DNA from: Gilvibacter sp. SZ-19
GTDB lineage: Bacteria > Bacteroidota > Bacteroidia > Flavobacteriales > Flavobacteriaceae
DNA: 64,000 nt
Assembly (NCBI RefSeq): GCF_002163875.1
Contig: NZ_CP019333.1
Coordinates: 2,300,864 to 2,364,863 of the forward strand
Reading direction: 5' to 3'
Shown: in pieces, positions 8,567 through 17,796 of the stretch
Layout of the letters: each line of letters opens with the position of its first letter
Position numbering within the stretch: the first letter of the stretch is position 1
Position numbers and translations under genes: made by a program
Notes under the pieces: model-generated
The model's database searches: none
Seen by the model: the letters and a program-made list of their open reading frames with translations, nothing else
Told to the model about the DNA's origin: nothing

Positions 8567-9780
8567 AAGTTGTCCACATAACCAATTCTGCTTTCGGAGG
8601 TGCAGGCATAGCTGCAAAGCGACTCCATGATGCTTTAAACAATTTATCACCCCAGGTTCAATCGGCATATATTTCTAAGAGTAAAACGCTGGGTTTTAAT
8701 GGTGAACAATGGGAAAGTGATCCGCTTCTGAGCTATTCAAAACCCAAGGGGTTGCGCAGCTTGAAGTTAAAACTTCAGCAACGATTCTTCCCAGATACTT
8801 ACACCCGATTACTTCGTACCCTTAAGACTTTGGTCAATCAAGGACCTTATGAGATTCTCAGTGGGCCTTATTCCAGATTCAAATTAGAGGATCACCCTTT
8901 GGTAAAAGAAGCCGATGTGATCCACTTACATTGGATCAACGATATGGTAGATTTGAGTTTTTTTCGGACCATAGATAAACCCATAGTTTGGACCTTACAC
9001 GATATGAATGCCTTTATGGGTATTTTTCACTACAGCACAGATAAGCAAAAGGTCAATAGTAGCGCCCAAGCCTTAGACAGGCAAATACTAGAATTAAAGG
9101 CTCAGGCTTACACGCATTTAGATCGATTGGCTGTGGTTACACCTTCTAAGTGGTTGCTAGAAGAGGCGCAAGCAAGCGCAGTTTTTCCACAGGCGGATTT
9201 TTATCATATTGCCAACCCTATTAGTTTTGCAAAGGCCAACAATAGTGCAACCCAACCTACATCCGCAGCTAATACAGCTATCGTAATTGCTCAAAATCTG
9301 CTGGTGGAGCGCAAGGGAATGCAACTGCTTAAAGATGCCCTAGCGGCGGTAGACTTTCCATTGACACTCTTTGTTTTAGGAAAGGGCAATATCGATTTTG
9401 ACAATCCGAACATCAAGGTTGAATCTCTTGGTGTAGTTCGAGATTTCGATCAGATCTCGGCCTATTATGAAGCGGCAGATGTACTGATATTGCCGAGTAT
9501 AGAAGATAATCTTCCCAATACTATGGTAGAAGCTTTGCGCGTTGGGACCCCTATAGTTTCCTTTAGGGTAGGAGGTATGAAAGAGACCCTTCGGGATGAA
9601 TTCAACGGCCTTATGGCTGACAGTATTTCTGCGGAGGCATTAGGGCAAACTCTTAATAAGTTCTTTAAAGAAAAACACCATTACAACCGAAATGCTATCC
9701 GGGAAGATGCTAAATTGCAATTCGAAGCAAAAACTCAGGCCCTAAAATACCTGGAAGTGTATAAAACAATAACCCCATGA
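8563..9780 (+). CDS. Glycosyltransferase family 4 with non-canonical (lost) start codon
   Basis: GT-B family 4 retaining glycosyltransferase. In the frame ending at 9780 the open reading frame extends left to 8491, and the conserved N-terminus LKVVHITNSAFGGAGIAAKR is encoded from 8563, but no ATG, GTG or TTG occurs before 8752. The codon where a start is expected is TTA, overlapping the previous gene's TAA; TTG/TGA would be the intact form. I therefore place the gene at 8563 and regard the TTG at 8752 (342 aa) as a truncating fallback that removes the glycine-rich acceptor loop. The C-terminal half has PSIEDNLPNTMVEALRVGTP, the donor-binding motif of WcaC-like enzymes. Function may be reduced. 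Confidence 0.7.
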   Translation, partial: LKVVHITNSAFGGAGIAAKRLHDALNNLSPQVQSAYISKSKTLGFNGEQWESDPLLSYSKPKGLRSLKLKLQQRFFPDTYTRLLRTLKTLVNQGPYEILSGPYSRFKLEDHPLVKEADVIHLHWINDMVDLSFFRTIDKPIVWTLHDMNAFMGIFHYSTDKQKVNSSAQALDRQILELKAQAYTHLDRLAVVTPSKWLLEEAQASAVFPQADFYHIANPISFAKANNSATQPTSAANTAIVIAQNLLVERKGMQLLKDALAAVDFPLTLFVLGKGNIDFDNPNIKVESLGVVRDFDQISAYYEAADVLILPSIEDNLPNTMVEALRVGTPIVSFRVGGMKETLRDEFNGLMADSISAEALGQTLNKFFKEKHHYNRNAIREDAKLQFEAKTQALKYLEVYKTITP

Positions 9781-9862
9781 AATGAGCATGAACAAATTTA
9801 ATTAGAAGCGTATCCACTGCAATAATTAAATTTTTTATGCGAAAGCGAAGCGGTTGATTTAT

Positions 9863-9881
9863 GCAAATAATTTTTATTTGC
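9863..9881. repeat. Perfect 8-bp inverted repeat in AT-rich leader of gmd
   Basis: The arms GCAAATAA and TTATTTGC are separated by TTT, 34 bases before the gmd start. The whole 134-base gap (9781-9914) is very AT-rich and is one of the few real intergenic gaps in the locus. It could be an operator or a weak hairpin. No TAnnTTTG promoter box was found in the gap. Confidence 0.4.
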
Positions 9882-9914
9882 TTGATTAATACGATAATAA
9901 AAATTTTTAAATAG

Positions 9915-11027
9915 ATGAAAACTGCCTTTATTACCGGTGTAACCGGTCAGGATGGAGCTTATTTAAGTGAATTCCTATTGAAAAAAGGATATACCGTACA
10001 CGGCCTCAAACGCCGTTCTTCATTGTTCAATACTGATAGGATAGATCACCTCTATCAGGACCCGCATACCGATAATCGCAAGTTCATTTTGCATTATGGG
10101 GACATGACAGACAGTTCTAACTTGATTCGTTTGATCAACGATATTCAGCCCGATGAGATCTATAACCTGGCGGCTATGAGTCATGTTGGGGTATCTTTCC
10201 AAGTACCCGAATACACGGCCAATGCAGATGGTATTGGAGCATTGAGAATTTTAGAAGCGGTTCGATTTTTAGGTTTAGAGAATAAAACTAGGGTGTATCA
10301 GGCATCTACCTCAGAATTATACGGAAAGGTGCAAGAGGTGCCTCAGACAGAGCAAACGCCATTCTACCCGCGCTCTCCTTATGGCGTCGCAAAGCTCTAT
10401 GCCTATTGGGCTACTGTCAATTACAGAGAGGCCTACAATATTTTTGCCTGTAATGGGATCTTGTTCAACCACGAATCTCCAATACGTGGAGAGACCTTCG
10501 TGACTCGTAAAATTACTCGCGCCGTGGCTCGCATTGCCCTGGGTATGCAAGACATGCTCTATATAGGGAACCTCGATGCTAAACGCGATTGGGGGCATGC
10601 CAAGGATTATGTGCGCATGATGTGGATGATCTTACAGCACGATAAGCCGGAAGATTGGGTAATAGCTACGGGAAAGACAACATCCGTGCGAGATTTTGTA
10701 AAGATGGCTTTTAGCGAAGTTGGAGTAAGTCTAAGATTCGAAGGAGAGGGTGTTAACGAAAAGGCCTTTGTAAGCGCTGTTAGTAACGAGGAGTACGATC
10801 TTAAAGTTGGCCAACAAGTGCTACAGATCGATCCGAATTACTTCAGACCTACAGAAGTTGACCTCTTGGTTGGAGATGCCACTAAAGCTAAAGAAGTTTT
10901 GGGTTGGACTCCTAATTACCAACTTAATGATCTGGTCAAAGAGATGGTGGGCAGCGATTTGAAACTGATGGGTAAAGAACGCTATCTTCGAGACGGCGGA
11001 TACAATACTATGAACTATTACGAATAG
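9915..11027 (+). CDS. gmd: GDP-mannose 4,6-dehydratase
   Basis: Converts GDP-D-mannose to GDP-4-keto-6-deoxy-D-mannose, the first step of GDP-L-fucose synthesis. It is an extended SDR enzyme of 370 aa. [11 protein letters not shown] (about 7-17) is the NADP-binding loop. The catalytic set is visible as STSELYG (131-137) and Y156/K160 in YGVAK, with [15 protein letters not shown] as the GMD-specific signature. Length matches the family. A 134-base AT-rich gap precedes it and fcl starts two bases after its stop, so the two form a GDP-fucose pair. Fucose is thus a predicted component of the glycan. Confidence 0.97.
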   Translation: MKTAFITGVTGQDGAYLSEFLLKKGYTVHGLKRRSSLFNTDRIDHLYQDPHTDNRKFILHYGDMTDSSNLIRLINDIQPDEIYNLAAMSHVGVSFQVPEYTANADGIGALRILEAVRFLGLENKTRVYQASTSELYGKVQEVPQTEQTPFYPRSPYGVAKLYAYWATVNYREAYNIFACNGILFNHESPIRGETFVTRKITRAVARIALGMQDMLYIGNLDAKRDWGHAKDYVRMMWMILQHDKPEDWVIATGKTTSVRDFVKMAFSEVGVSLRFEGEGVNEKAFVSAVSNEEYDLKVGQQVLQIDPNYFRPTEVDLLVGDATKAKEVLGWTPNYQLNDLVKEMVGSDLKLMGKERYLRDGGYNTMNYYE

Positions 11028-11029
11028 CG

Positions 11030-12112
11030 ATGAATAAGGATTCCAAAATCTATATCGCAGGTCATCGAGGCTTGGTAGGGAGTGCCATTCATCGTACACT
11101 TTTAGATCAAGGATATACCAACTTTGTGCTCAGAAGCTCTTCGGAATTGGATCTTAGAGATCCGGTTGCTGTTGCAGATTTCTTTGCTGCACACAAACCA
11201 GAGTATGTATTCTTGGCAGCTGCAAAGGTGGGAGGAATTGCTGCTAACAATACCTATAGAGCCGAATTCATCTATGATAACTTGATGATCCAGAACAATG
11301 TGGTGCATCAAAGTTATTTGAACGGTGTTAAGAAGTTGTTGTTCTTAGGAAGTACTTGTATTTATCCAAAAGAGGCCAAGCAGCCCATTCGAGAAGACGA
11401 ACTCCTTACCAATCCATTAGAATACACCAACGAGCCTTACGCTATTGCAAAGATCGCAGGTATTAAGCTCTGCGAAAGTTACAATTTGCAATACGGCACG
11501 AATTATATCTCTGCAATGCCCACCAATTTGTATGGGCCACACGACAATTTTGACTTGGAAAAGGCACATGTATTACCGGCCTTACTCAGAAAGATCCACC
11601 TAGCAAAAGCGCTAGAGGAAAACAATTGGGAGCAGATCCGAACAGACCTAAATAACTTACCAATAGAAGGAGTTAGCGGTGAAGCATCTGAAGCAAATAT
11701 TCTTGCGAAACTCAACGATTTTGGTGTGAAACAAGATGCCAATGAGGTTCGGGTAGAGATATGGGGTAGTGGTAAACCCATGCGAGAATTTCTTTGGGTC
11801 GAAGATATGGCAGCGGCTTGTGTGTTTTTGATGGATACCTACGAGTTTAAAAAAGAGACAGCACATTTGACAGAAGTCCGAAATACCCATATTAATGTGG
11901 GTACCGGGGTAGACATTTCTATTGCCGATTTAGCCGAACTTATTAGGTCTGTTGTTGGTTTTTCTGGAAGTTTTTATTTCAACAGCGATAAGCCAGATGG
12001 GACCATGAAGAAATTGACCGATGTAAGTAAGATCAATACCATGGGCTGGAAACACGAAGTGGATCTGCCGGGGGGTATTCAGAAAATGTATCAGTGGTAT
12101 TTGAACCGATAA
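11030..12112 (+). CDS. fcl: GDP-L-fucose synthase
   Basis: Epimerase-reductase that turns GDP-4-keto-6-deoxymannose into GDP-L-fucose with NADPH. IAGHRGLVGSAI (about 9-20) is the nucleotide-binding loop, GSTCIYP (107-113) and Y137/K141 (YAIAK) the active site, and GPHDNFD and GSGKPMREF are family signatures. At 360 aa it is about 40 residues longer than the E. coli enzyme. The extra stretch lies between the ALLRK helix and the GSGKPMREF motif (about residues 190-240), an insertion that I believe is common in Bacteroidota homologues. It directly follows gmd. Confidence 0.96.
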   Translation: MNKDSKIYIAGHRGLVGSAIHRTLLDQGYTNFVLRSSSELDLRDPVAVADFFAAHKPEYVFLAAAKVGGIAANNTYRAEFIYDNLMIQNNVVHQSYLNGVKKLLFLGSTCIYPKEAKQPIREDELLTNPLEYTNEPYAIAKIAGIKLCESYNLQYGTNYISAMPTNLYGPHDNFDLEKAHVLPALLRKIHLAKALEENNWEQIRTDLNNLPIEGVSGEASEANILAKLNDFGVKQDANEVRVEIWGSGKPMREFLWVEDMAAACVFLMDTYEFKKETAHLTEVRNTHINVGTGVDISIADLAELIRSVVGFSGSFYFNSDKPDGTMKKLTDVSKINTMGWKHEVDLPGGIQKMYQWYLNR

Positions 12113-12121
12113 TATACTGAC

Positions 12122-12904
12122 ATGAGCGAGCGGGTATTTCTTTCTATTATCACTGTGAACTTTAACAATGCAGTGGGTTTAAAGAAAACCGTGCAGTCTG
12201 TTTTGGACCAAGATTTTAAGAATTGGGAATATTTGATCATCGATGGCGGATCAACAGACGGCAGCAAGGAAATTATTGAAGCAAATGCCACAAGTCTTTC
12301 TCATTGGGTAAGTGAACCGGACGAGGGAATTTATCACGCGATGAATAAGGGTATCGCTAAGGCAGAAGGTGAGTATTTGTTGTTTTTGAACAGTGGAGAT
12401 TTTCTTGCAGACACAACAGCTTTAAGCCGTTTTATTGGTCACCAAAGTTTTACAGGAGATATAATTTACGGAGATTATCTATTCGCAGAAGGCAGTAAAA
12501 AGTATCCCGATGAGTTGTATCCGGCCTATTTCATGAAAACCTCCTTACCCCATCAAAGTACACTGTTCAAAGCCAGTGTTTTTGATAAACTAGGAAGTTA
12601 TGACTTACAATTTCCTATGGGAGCGGATAGGGCCTTTTACATCAAGGCCTACTTAGCTGACAATATAAAATTCGCTCATGTTCCTGTTTTTTTAACGCAT
12701 TTCGATCTTTCGGGAATCAGTAACGACCCGGACTGGAAAAGTAGAAAGCTAAGCGAGGATGAAAGACTGCTAAAACACTGCTATGGTAGTATGTACCACG
12801 AAATGAAAGCGGAAATAGAGCAGGAATTACTAGAATCGCGGGTGCCAAAATATTCCGTAAAGGGAATTTTGAAGAGACTCAAAAAGAGACTACGCGACCT
12901 ATGA
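12122..12904 (+). CDS. Glycosyltransferase family 2 (WcaA-like)
   Basis: Family 2 glycosyltransferase, 260 aa. FLSIITVNFNNAVGLKKTVQS opens the fold, IDGGSTDGS is the donor motif and NSGD the metal site. Its stretch WVSEPDEGIYHAMNKGIAKAEG closely matches the protein at 6471. It comes straight after fcl (9-base gap), so a role as fucosyltransferase is possible but unproven. It overlaps the next glycosyltransferase by four bases (ATGA). Confidence 0.86.
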   Translation: MSERVFLSIITVNFNNAVGLKKTVQSVLDQDFKNWEYLIIDGGSTDGSKEIIEANATSLSHWVSEPDEGIYHAMNKGIAKAEGEYLLFLNSGDFLADTTALSRFIGHQSFTGDIIYGDYLFAEGSKKYPDELYPAYFMKTSLPHQSTLFKASVFDKLGSYDLQFPMGADRAFYIKAYLADNIKFAHVPVFLTHFDLSGISNDPDWKSRKLSEDERLLKHCYGSMYHEMKAEIEQELLESRVPKYSVKGILKRLKKRLRDL

Positions 12905-13758
12905 AAAAGCTGCCTTTGGTTAGTGTTATAATTACCGCTTTTAATAGGACCGAGTATTTAAAGCAGGCCATTGATAGTGTGCTAAATCAGTCGTATTCTA
13001 ATATCGAGATCCTTGTTGTTGATGACGGTTCTGAGTCCGATGCCATTCAAAAACTGTGTGCTTCTTTTACTGCGGTGAATTATTACCGAAAAGAAAATGG
13101 TGGAATCTCATCAGCTCGTAATTTTGGTCTGGCCAAAGCCAAAGGCGCGTTCATTGCCTTTTTGGACGATGACGATAAGTTCAAACCACATCGAATAGAA
13201 GTTCAACTTCAAGTCTTTAAAACTTATCCTGATATTGGCTTGGTGCATACCGCGGCAGAGGTAATTGATTCAGAGGGCAAAACCACGGGTAAAGTATTGG
13301 GGGCTAGCGCCGATAAAGCGCACCTCCGAAGTGGTTACGTATTTTGGAATGCCTTGGGTACCTGGCTGCCAAAAGCTCCGACCGTTTTAATGCGACGAGA
13401 AGCTGTTGGCGATCTGCGTTTTGATGAGAACCTACAAGCGGGCGAAGACGCAGATTTCTATCAGCGTTTCTTTTATTTCAATAAGATAAAATACCTGGAC
13501 GAATCCCTTGCGTATTACAGGGAACATGAAAGTGGTAAGCGACTTTCTAAGCAAAAAGAAAAGTATTTAGGTCTGAGTAAAACCATGTATGCAAACCTAA
13601 AAGCCCTGGGTATTTCTAACCCTATGCACTTGAGACGCATTGCAAGTAAATTAGTTCGTATGGAGCAACGACTTTATGCGGAAGTTTATCCTAATAGCAA
13701 ACCCATGTTTTCTAAATGGAAACGCCTGCTTTTTCCAATTACTTGTTTAAAACAGTAA
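12901..13758 (+). CDS. Glycosyltransferase family 2
   Basis: Family 2 glycosyltransferase of 285 aa. PLVSVIITAFNRTEYLKQAIDS is the N-terminal signature, VDDGSESD the donor motif, GGISSARNFGLAKAKG the helix that follows, and LDDDDKF the metal-binding acidic cluster. REHESGKRLS near the C-terminal third is the usual acceptor-side segment of this subgroup. Coupled to the upstream gene by a 4-base overlap. Substrate unknown. Confidence 0.87.
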   Translation: MKKLPLVSVIITAFNRTEYLKQAIDSVLNQSYSNIEILVVDDGSESDAIQKLCASFTAVNYYRKENGGISSARNFGLAKAKGAFIAFLDDDDKFKPHRIEVQLQVFKTYPDIGLVHTAAEVIDSEGKTTGKVLGASADKAHLRSGYVFWNALGTWLPKAPTVLMRREAVGDLRFDENLQAGEDADFYQRFFYFNKIKYLDESLAYYREHESGKRLSKQKEKYLGLSKTMYANLKALGISNPMHLRRIASKLVRMEQRLYAEVYPNSKPMFSKWKRLLFPITCLKQ

Positions 13759-13769
13759 CTTCGTGATTC

Positions 13770-14786
13770 ATGCGCGTAGGCAGAAACCCATACAATAAGA
13801 AAGAGCTGGCTAGTTCAGCCTTGCATAGGATCATCACAGCCGTATTTATTCCAGACCTAGATGACCCTTATTTTAAGCAGAGTCTTGAAGTGCTTAAAAT
13901 GTCGCTCGACTCTTTATCAAAAACACGGCATGACCGTGCTTTGCTCACTGTTGTCAATAACGGAAGTTGCTCAGTTGTAACCGATTATTTGCAACAACAG
14001 TTTGTCGCTGGTGTGATCGATCAACTCGTGCACCACAGCACGAATTTGGGCAAGATAGACGCAGTTGTGCCTATAGCTAAGAGCTGTCAGGAGCCTCTGA
14101 TTACCATTACAGATAGCGATGTGTTGTTTCTAGGTGGATGGATGCAAGCTGTGGAGACCGTTTTTGCGAAAATCCCACAGGCCGGTATGGTTTCTCCAGT
14201 TCCGCATGGTACAACTTTCGCCAATCATACAGTGAATACCCTTTTTGACGCCTTTTTCCAAAGAAAACTAGGTTTTAGAAGTGCTGCCAATCCGGAGGCG
14301 ATGCTAAAATTCGCTGAGAGCATAGGGCAATCGGAATCCATGTATAAGAACGAGTTGCGATTAAAATATCAGATGACGGTTAAAGCTAAAGATTGCACGG
14401 CTGTTGTGGGTTGTGGTCACTTTGTGGCCACCTATCGCAATGAGGTCTTTAAAAACAGTCCTAATACCTGGAGTCGCTTAGCTTATGCACCAGAGGCAGA
14501 TAGAGATTATCTAGATATTCCTGTAGAAAGGTCAAAATTGTGGCGTTTGGCAACCACACAGAATTTTGCTTATCATATGGGAAACACCCCGCTGGAGTGG
14601 ATGGAATCTGAATTGGACGGTATAAAGCCAGCTAAGGTAGATGCCATAGCTCCGCTGCCTATACGTCGTTGGTCTTTGATTCCCTTTGGACTTAAAAAGT
14701 TGGTCATTCGCCTTTTGCTTAGCAAATACTTCAGAGCAACTTGGTTTCGATTTTTGGGTTTAAAAGAAGGAGCAAACCGATACTAA
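13770..14786 (+). CDS. Putative GT-A glycosyltransferase, unrecognised subfamily
   Basis: I do not recognise a named family for this 338-aa protein. It has the outline of a GT-A nucleotide-sugar enzyme: an N-terminal alternation of strand and helix (IITAVFIPDL, then LLTVVNNGSCSVV), followed by LITITDSDVLFLGGW with a DxD-like D115/D117. The C-terminal half contains WRLATTQNFAYHMGNTP, which resembles the acceptor segment of some family 2 enzymes. It is soluble with a basic C-terminal tail. It sits among glycosyltransferases, 11 bases after the one at 12901, supporting a glycan role. Confidence 0.6.
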   Translation: MRVGRNPYNKKELASSALHRIITAVFIPDLDDPYFKQSLEVLKMSLDSLSKTRHDRALLTVVNNGSCSVVTDYLQQQFVAGVIDQLVHHSTNLGKIDAVVPIAKSCQEPLITITDSDVLFLGGWMQAVETVFAKIPQAGMVSPVPHGTTFANHTVNTLFDAFFQRKLGFRSAANPEAMLKFAESIGQSESMYKNELRLKYQMTVKAKDCTAVVGCGHFVATYRNEVFKNSPNTWSRLAYAPEADRDYLDIPVERSKLWRLATTQNFAYHMGNTPLEWMESELDGIKPAKVDAIAPLPIRRWSLIPFGLKKLVIRLLLSKYFRATWFRFLGLKEGANRY

Positions 14787-14860
14787 GACCCTCTTTCCAC
14801 AGAAATTATTATTAATGCTGCACGAAAATCCATAAGTTTGAAAGTGTAAAGCCATGCCTT

Positions 14861-15502
14861 TTGAAGCCATTTAGATTATTTGTCAGACGCGTTCTATACT
14901 ATTTTCTCAACACTGTCGAGGCTTCTGATAAGGTAGTGTTGAGCGGATATTCCAGAGGTCTTCAAAATGTTGAATTCAAAGGAAAGAACAAAGTTCCAGA
15001 CCGTTGTAATTTCTCAGGTCGTGTTAAATTGGGTTATGCCACTACACTAGGTTATAACAATTTTCTCCACGGTGATATCGAAATTGGCAATTATTGTCAA
15101 TTGGGTGCAGATGTAGCTATTCACAGCACAAATCATCCAACTAGCCATTTAACTACCTACATCAATGAAAACCTTTTTGACGGAGACTTGAAAGATCTTA
15201 AAGAGATCAAAAAAATCCGAATTGGTCATGATGTTTGGGTGGGTCACAATGCACTGATTGTTGGCAATGTAAATATTGGCAATGGTGCTATAATTGCCAG
15301 TGGAGCAGTGGTTACCAAAGACGTCGCGCCTTTTACTATTGTTGGTGGTGTGCCTGCAAGGCAGATCGGGCAACGATTTTCCGATCAGATCATCGCAGAG
15401 ATACAAGAATTGGCATGGTGGGATTTTGATGCCGAAAAGCTCGAGCAACACCGTCATTTGTTCACCAAAGACTTTAGCAATAGCTCGTCAATTTTCGATT
15501 AA
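14861..15502 (+). CDS. Hexapeptide-repeat acyltransferase
   Basis: Left-handed beta-helix acyltransferase, 213 aa, of the galactoside/chloramphenicol acetyltransferase-like (WbbJ, VatD) group. Repeats such as VKLGYATTLG, IEIGNYCQLGADVAIHST and IRIGHDVWVGHNALIVGNVNIG span about residues 55-170. The His in IHSTNHPTS is the probable catalytic base. FTIVGGVPARQIGQRF is the standard C-cap. The start is TTG: the nearby ATG at 14854 is out of frame and terminates at once. A 74-base gap precedes it and about 130 bases follow before neuB. Confidence 0.83.
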   Translation: MKPFRLFVRRVLYYFLNTVEASDKVVLSGYSRGLQNVEFKGKNKVPDRCNFSGRVKLGYATTLGYNNFLHGDIEIGNYCQLGADVAIHSTNHPTSHLTTYINENLFDGDLKDLKEIKKIRIGHDVWVGHNALIVGNVNIGNGAIIASGAVVTKDVAPFTIVGGVPARQIGQRFSDQIIAEIQELAWWDFDAEKLEQHRHLFTKDFSNSSSIFD

Positions 15503-15600
15503 AAGATCTAATAGAAGAGATTAATCATCTCTTGTAGAAATAGTTGATTTCCTTGTTGACAGAAAAAGAAATCAATAGGGTTCAGTTGGTAATTTATGGT

Positions 15601-15608
15601 TAAATTTG
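15601..15608 (+). promoter_or_regulatory. Candidate -7 box (TAnnTTTG) upstream of neuB
   Basis: TAAATTTG fits the Bacteroidota -7 consensus, 27 bases before the neuB start. No well-spaced TTG -33 box was found, so it is weak. The 132-base gap (15503-15634) also holds a 7-bp hairpin (15515-15533, AAGAGAT/ATCTCTT, no U tract). Confidence 0.35.
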
Positions 15609-15634
15609 AGTACAACTCAAACTAAACAACTGCC

Positions 15635-16636
15635 TTGATCACTACTATTGCCGAAATAGGACAAGCCCACGATGGAAGTCTTGGTGCAGTTCATGCCTAT
15701 ATCGACGCATTGGCTCAAACAGGAGTCACTGCAGTTAAGTTCCAAACGCATATTGCACACGCAGAAAGTTCTATCCACGAGCCGTTTCGGATTAAATTCA
15801 GCAGCCAAGATAAAACGCGCTACGACTATTGGAAGCGCATGGAGTTTACACCAGAACAATGGCAAGCTATTGGTGATCATTGTCGAGAGCTTGGCTTGCA
15901 ATTTATAAGCAGTCCCTTTAGCAATGCGGCTGTAGCTGTATTAGAAGAGGCTAAGGTGGATGTTTACAAAGTCGGAAGTGGCGAGGTTAATAATTTTCTC
16001 TTGTTAGAAAAGATAGCGCAGACCGGAAAACCAGTGATCATCTCTAGTGGAATGAGTAATTATTCAGAACTGGATAAAACAGTGGCATTTTTAAAAGAAA
16101 GAGAGGTTCAGTTTTCTGTATTACAATGTACTACCAGTTATCCTACAGCCCCTGAGCAATATGGATTTAACGTAATTCAAGAGCTTAAGGATCGCTATGG
16201 AGTGCCTGTTGGGTTCTCTGATCACTCAGCAAAAGTATCTACTGGAATAGCAGCTGCAGCTCTAGGTGCAGAAATCTTGGAGTTTCATGTGGTTTTTGAT
16301 AGGGCTCAATTTGGCCCCGATAGCAGTTCCTCTTTAACCATAAACGAGGTAAAAGATCTGGTTACAGGGGTAAATAGCGTACATGCAGCTTTAAAGCAAC
16401 CTGTAAATAAAAGCGATAATAGTGCTTTCGGATCGTTGAAATCGATATTTGAAAAATCGCTTGCCGTAAATAAGGATCTGGCAGCAGGGCATGTACTGAC
16501 CTTTAACGACTTGGAGGCTAAAAAACCTAAGAATTTTGGTATTGATGCTGCTGATTTTGAGTCTGTATTGGGCAAAGCCCTAAAAAAGGACCTTAAAGCT
16601 TGGGACTTTTTAACCGAAAACGACATTTCCCTATGA
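15635..16636 (+). CDS. neuB: NeuB-type nonulosonic acid synthase
   Basis: Condenses phosphoenolpyruvate with an N-acetylmannosamine-type sugar to give a nine-carbon acid (sialic or legionaminic type). TIAEIGQAHDGSLGAVHAYI is the N-terminal barrel signature. KFQTHIAHAESS, SPFSNAAVAVLEE, YKVGSGEVNNF, ISSGMS, LQCTTSYPT and FSDHS are the standard NeuB motifs. A C-terminal antifreeze-like SAF domain (about 270-333) closes the active site. Length (333 aa) is normal. The start is TTG after a 132-base gap. Its stop overlaps the neuC ATG. Confidence 0.93.
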   Translation: MITTIAEIGQAHDGSLGAVHAYIDALAQTGVTAVKFQTHIAHAESSIHEPFRIKFSSQDKTRYDYWKRMEFTPEQWQAIGDHCRELGLQFISSPFSNAAVAVLEEAKVDVYKVGSGEVNNFLLLEKIAQTGKPVIISSGMSNYSELDKTVAFLKEREVQFSVLQCTTSYPTAPEQYGFNVIQELKDRYGVPVGFSDHSAKVSTGIAAAALGAEILEFHVVFDRAQFGPDSSSSLTINEVKDLVTGVNSVHAALKQPVNKSDNSAFGSLKSIFEKSLAVNKDLAAGHVLTFNDLEAKKPKNFGIDAADFESVLGKALKKDLKAWDFLTENDISL

Positions 16637-17796
16637 GTTCAGCACCACGAAAGATTTGTGCGGTAATCACAGCTCGACCATCTTACAGTCGGGTCAAGAC
16701 AGTTTTGCAGGCGGTAAAAGCACATCCTGATTTGACCTTGCAATTAGTTGTAGCAGGTTCTGCTTTGTTAGATCGCTATGGAAATGCTGTCAATTTCATT
16801 GAAAAAGACGGTTTCTCAATCGATGAAAAGGTCTTTATGGTCTTGGAAGGTGAAAATAAGACTGCAATGGCCAAGACCACAGGGCTCGGTGTCATGGAAT
16901 TGGCCAATGTTTTTTACAATCTGCAACCAGACGCTGTATTAACTATTGCCGATCGTTTTGAAACTATAGCGACCTCTATTGCGGCAGCATACCAAAACAT
17001 ACCCTTGATTCATTTACAAGGAGGGGAGGTAACTGGTAACATAGATGAAAAAGTGCGACATGCCAATACCAAACTGGCAGACATTCACTTTGTGACCTCA
17101 GAAGATGCGCGAAACCGCGTGATTAAAATGGGCGAGGATCCAGACTATGTTTTCAATACAGGTTGTCCTTCAATTGACATTGCTAAAAATGTACTCGAAA
17201 CTCCAGCTTTGGATTTCAACCCTATAGCGCGATACGGAGGAGTCGGCGGGCAGATAGATCACAATTCGGATTATATCGTTGTCATGCAGCATCCGGTGAC
17301 CACGGAATATCAGCAAGCGAAACAAGATATCACTACTACTTTAGAGGTCATAGACCAGTTAAAAGTGCCTACCTTTTGGTTTTGGCCCAATGTAGATTCG
17401 GGAGCTGACGGAACCTCTAGAGGTATTCGATCGTATCGGGAAAAACACAATCCAGATCATATTCGCTTTTTTAAGAATATGGAACCCAATGATTTTCTGA
17501 AGTTATTGGTCAACAGTAAATGCTTGATAGGTAATAGTAGTGTAGGGATTCGCGAATGTGCCTTTTTAGGAGTGCCGGTAGTAAATATAGGAACACGCCA
17601 AAACAGAAGGCTTCGTGGCGAAAATGTTATCGATGTTTCCTATAAAGCAGCAGAAATTCAAAAGGCTATTTCTGATCAGTTAGAGAACCCAAAGAATAGT
17701 CAAAGTAAGGTTTATGGTGATGGCCAAAGCGGGCAGCGAATTGCCGAAATATTGGCCACCTTACCGCTGCGTTTTCACAAAACAATAACCTATTAA
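16633..17796 (+). CDS. neuC: NeuC/LegG-type UDP-sugar 2-epimerase (hydrolysing)
   Basis: Hydrolysing UDP-N-acetylglucosamine-type 2-epimerase that releases the free mannosamine-type sugar used by NeuB. It is a GT-B-like fold of about 387 aa. AVITARPSYSRVKTVLQA is the N-terminal loop. LQGGEVTGNIDEKVRHANTK is the characteristic active-site region that separates NeuC/LegG from WecB, and GNSSVGIRECAFLGVP with IGTRQNRR is the UDP-binding C-half. I start at ATG 16633, overlapping the neuB stop (ATGA), not at an upstream codon. Neu and Leg pathways both use this enzyme; pseudaminate uses PseG instead. Confidence 0.92.
   Translation: MSSAPRKICAVITARPSYSRVKTVLQAVKAHPDLTLQLVVAGSALLDRYGNAVNFIEKDGFSIDEKVFMVLEGENKTAMAKTTGLGVMELANVFYNLQPDAVLTIADRFETIATSIAAAYQNIPLIHLQGGEVTGNIDEKVRHANTKLADIHFVTSEDARNRVIKMGEDPDYVFNTGCPSIDIAKNVLETPALDFNPIARYGGVGGQIDHNSDYIVVMQHPVTTEYQQAKQDITTTLEVIDQLKVPTFWFWPNVDSGADGTSRGIRSYREKHNPDHIRFFKNMEPNDFLKLLVNSKCLIGNSSVGIRECAFLGVPVVNIGTRQNRRLRGENVIDVSYKAAEIQKAISDQLENPKNSQSKVYGDGQSGQRIAEILATLPLRFHKTITY

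Noticed and set aside
15515-15533. Hairpin after the acyltransferase gene as terminator
   Set aside because: Only 7 AT-rich pairs and no T tract; too weak to call.
16633-17796. Epimerase gene as WecB (non-hydrolysing)
   Set aside because: GGEVTGNIDEKVRH motif and position between neuB and neuA are those of NeuC/LegG.
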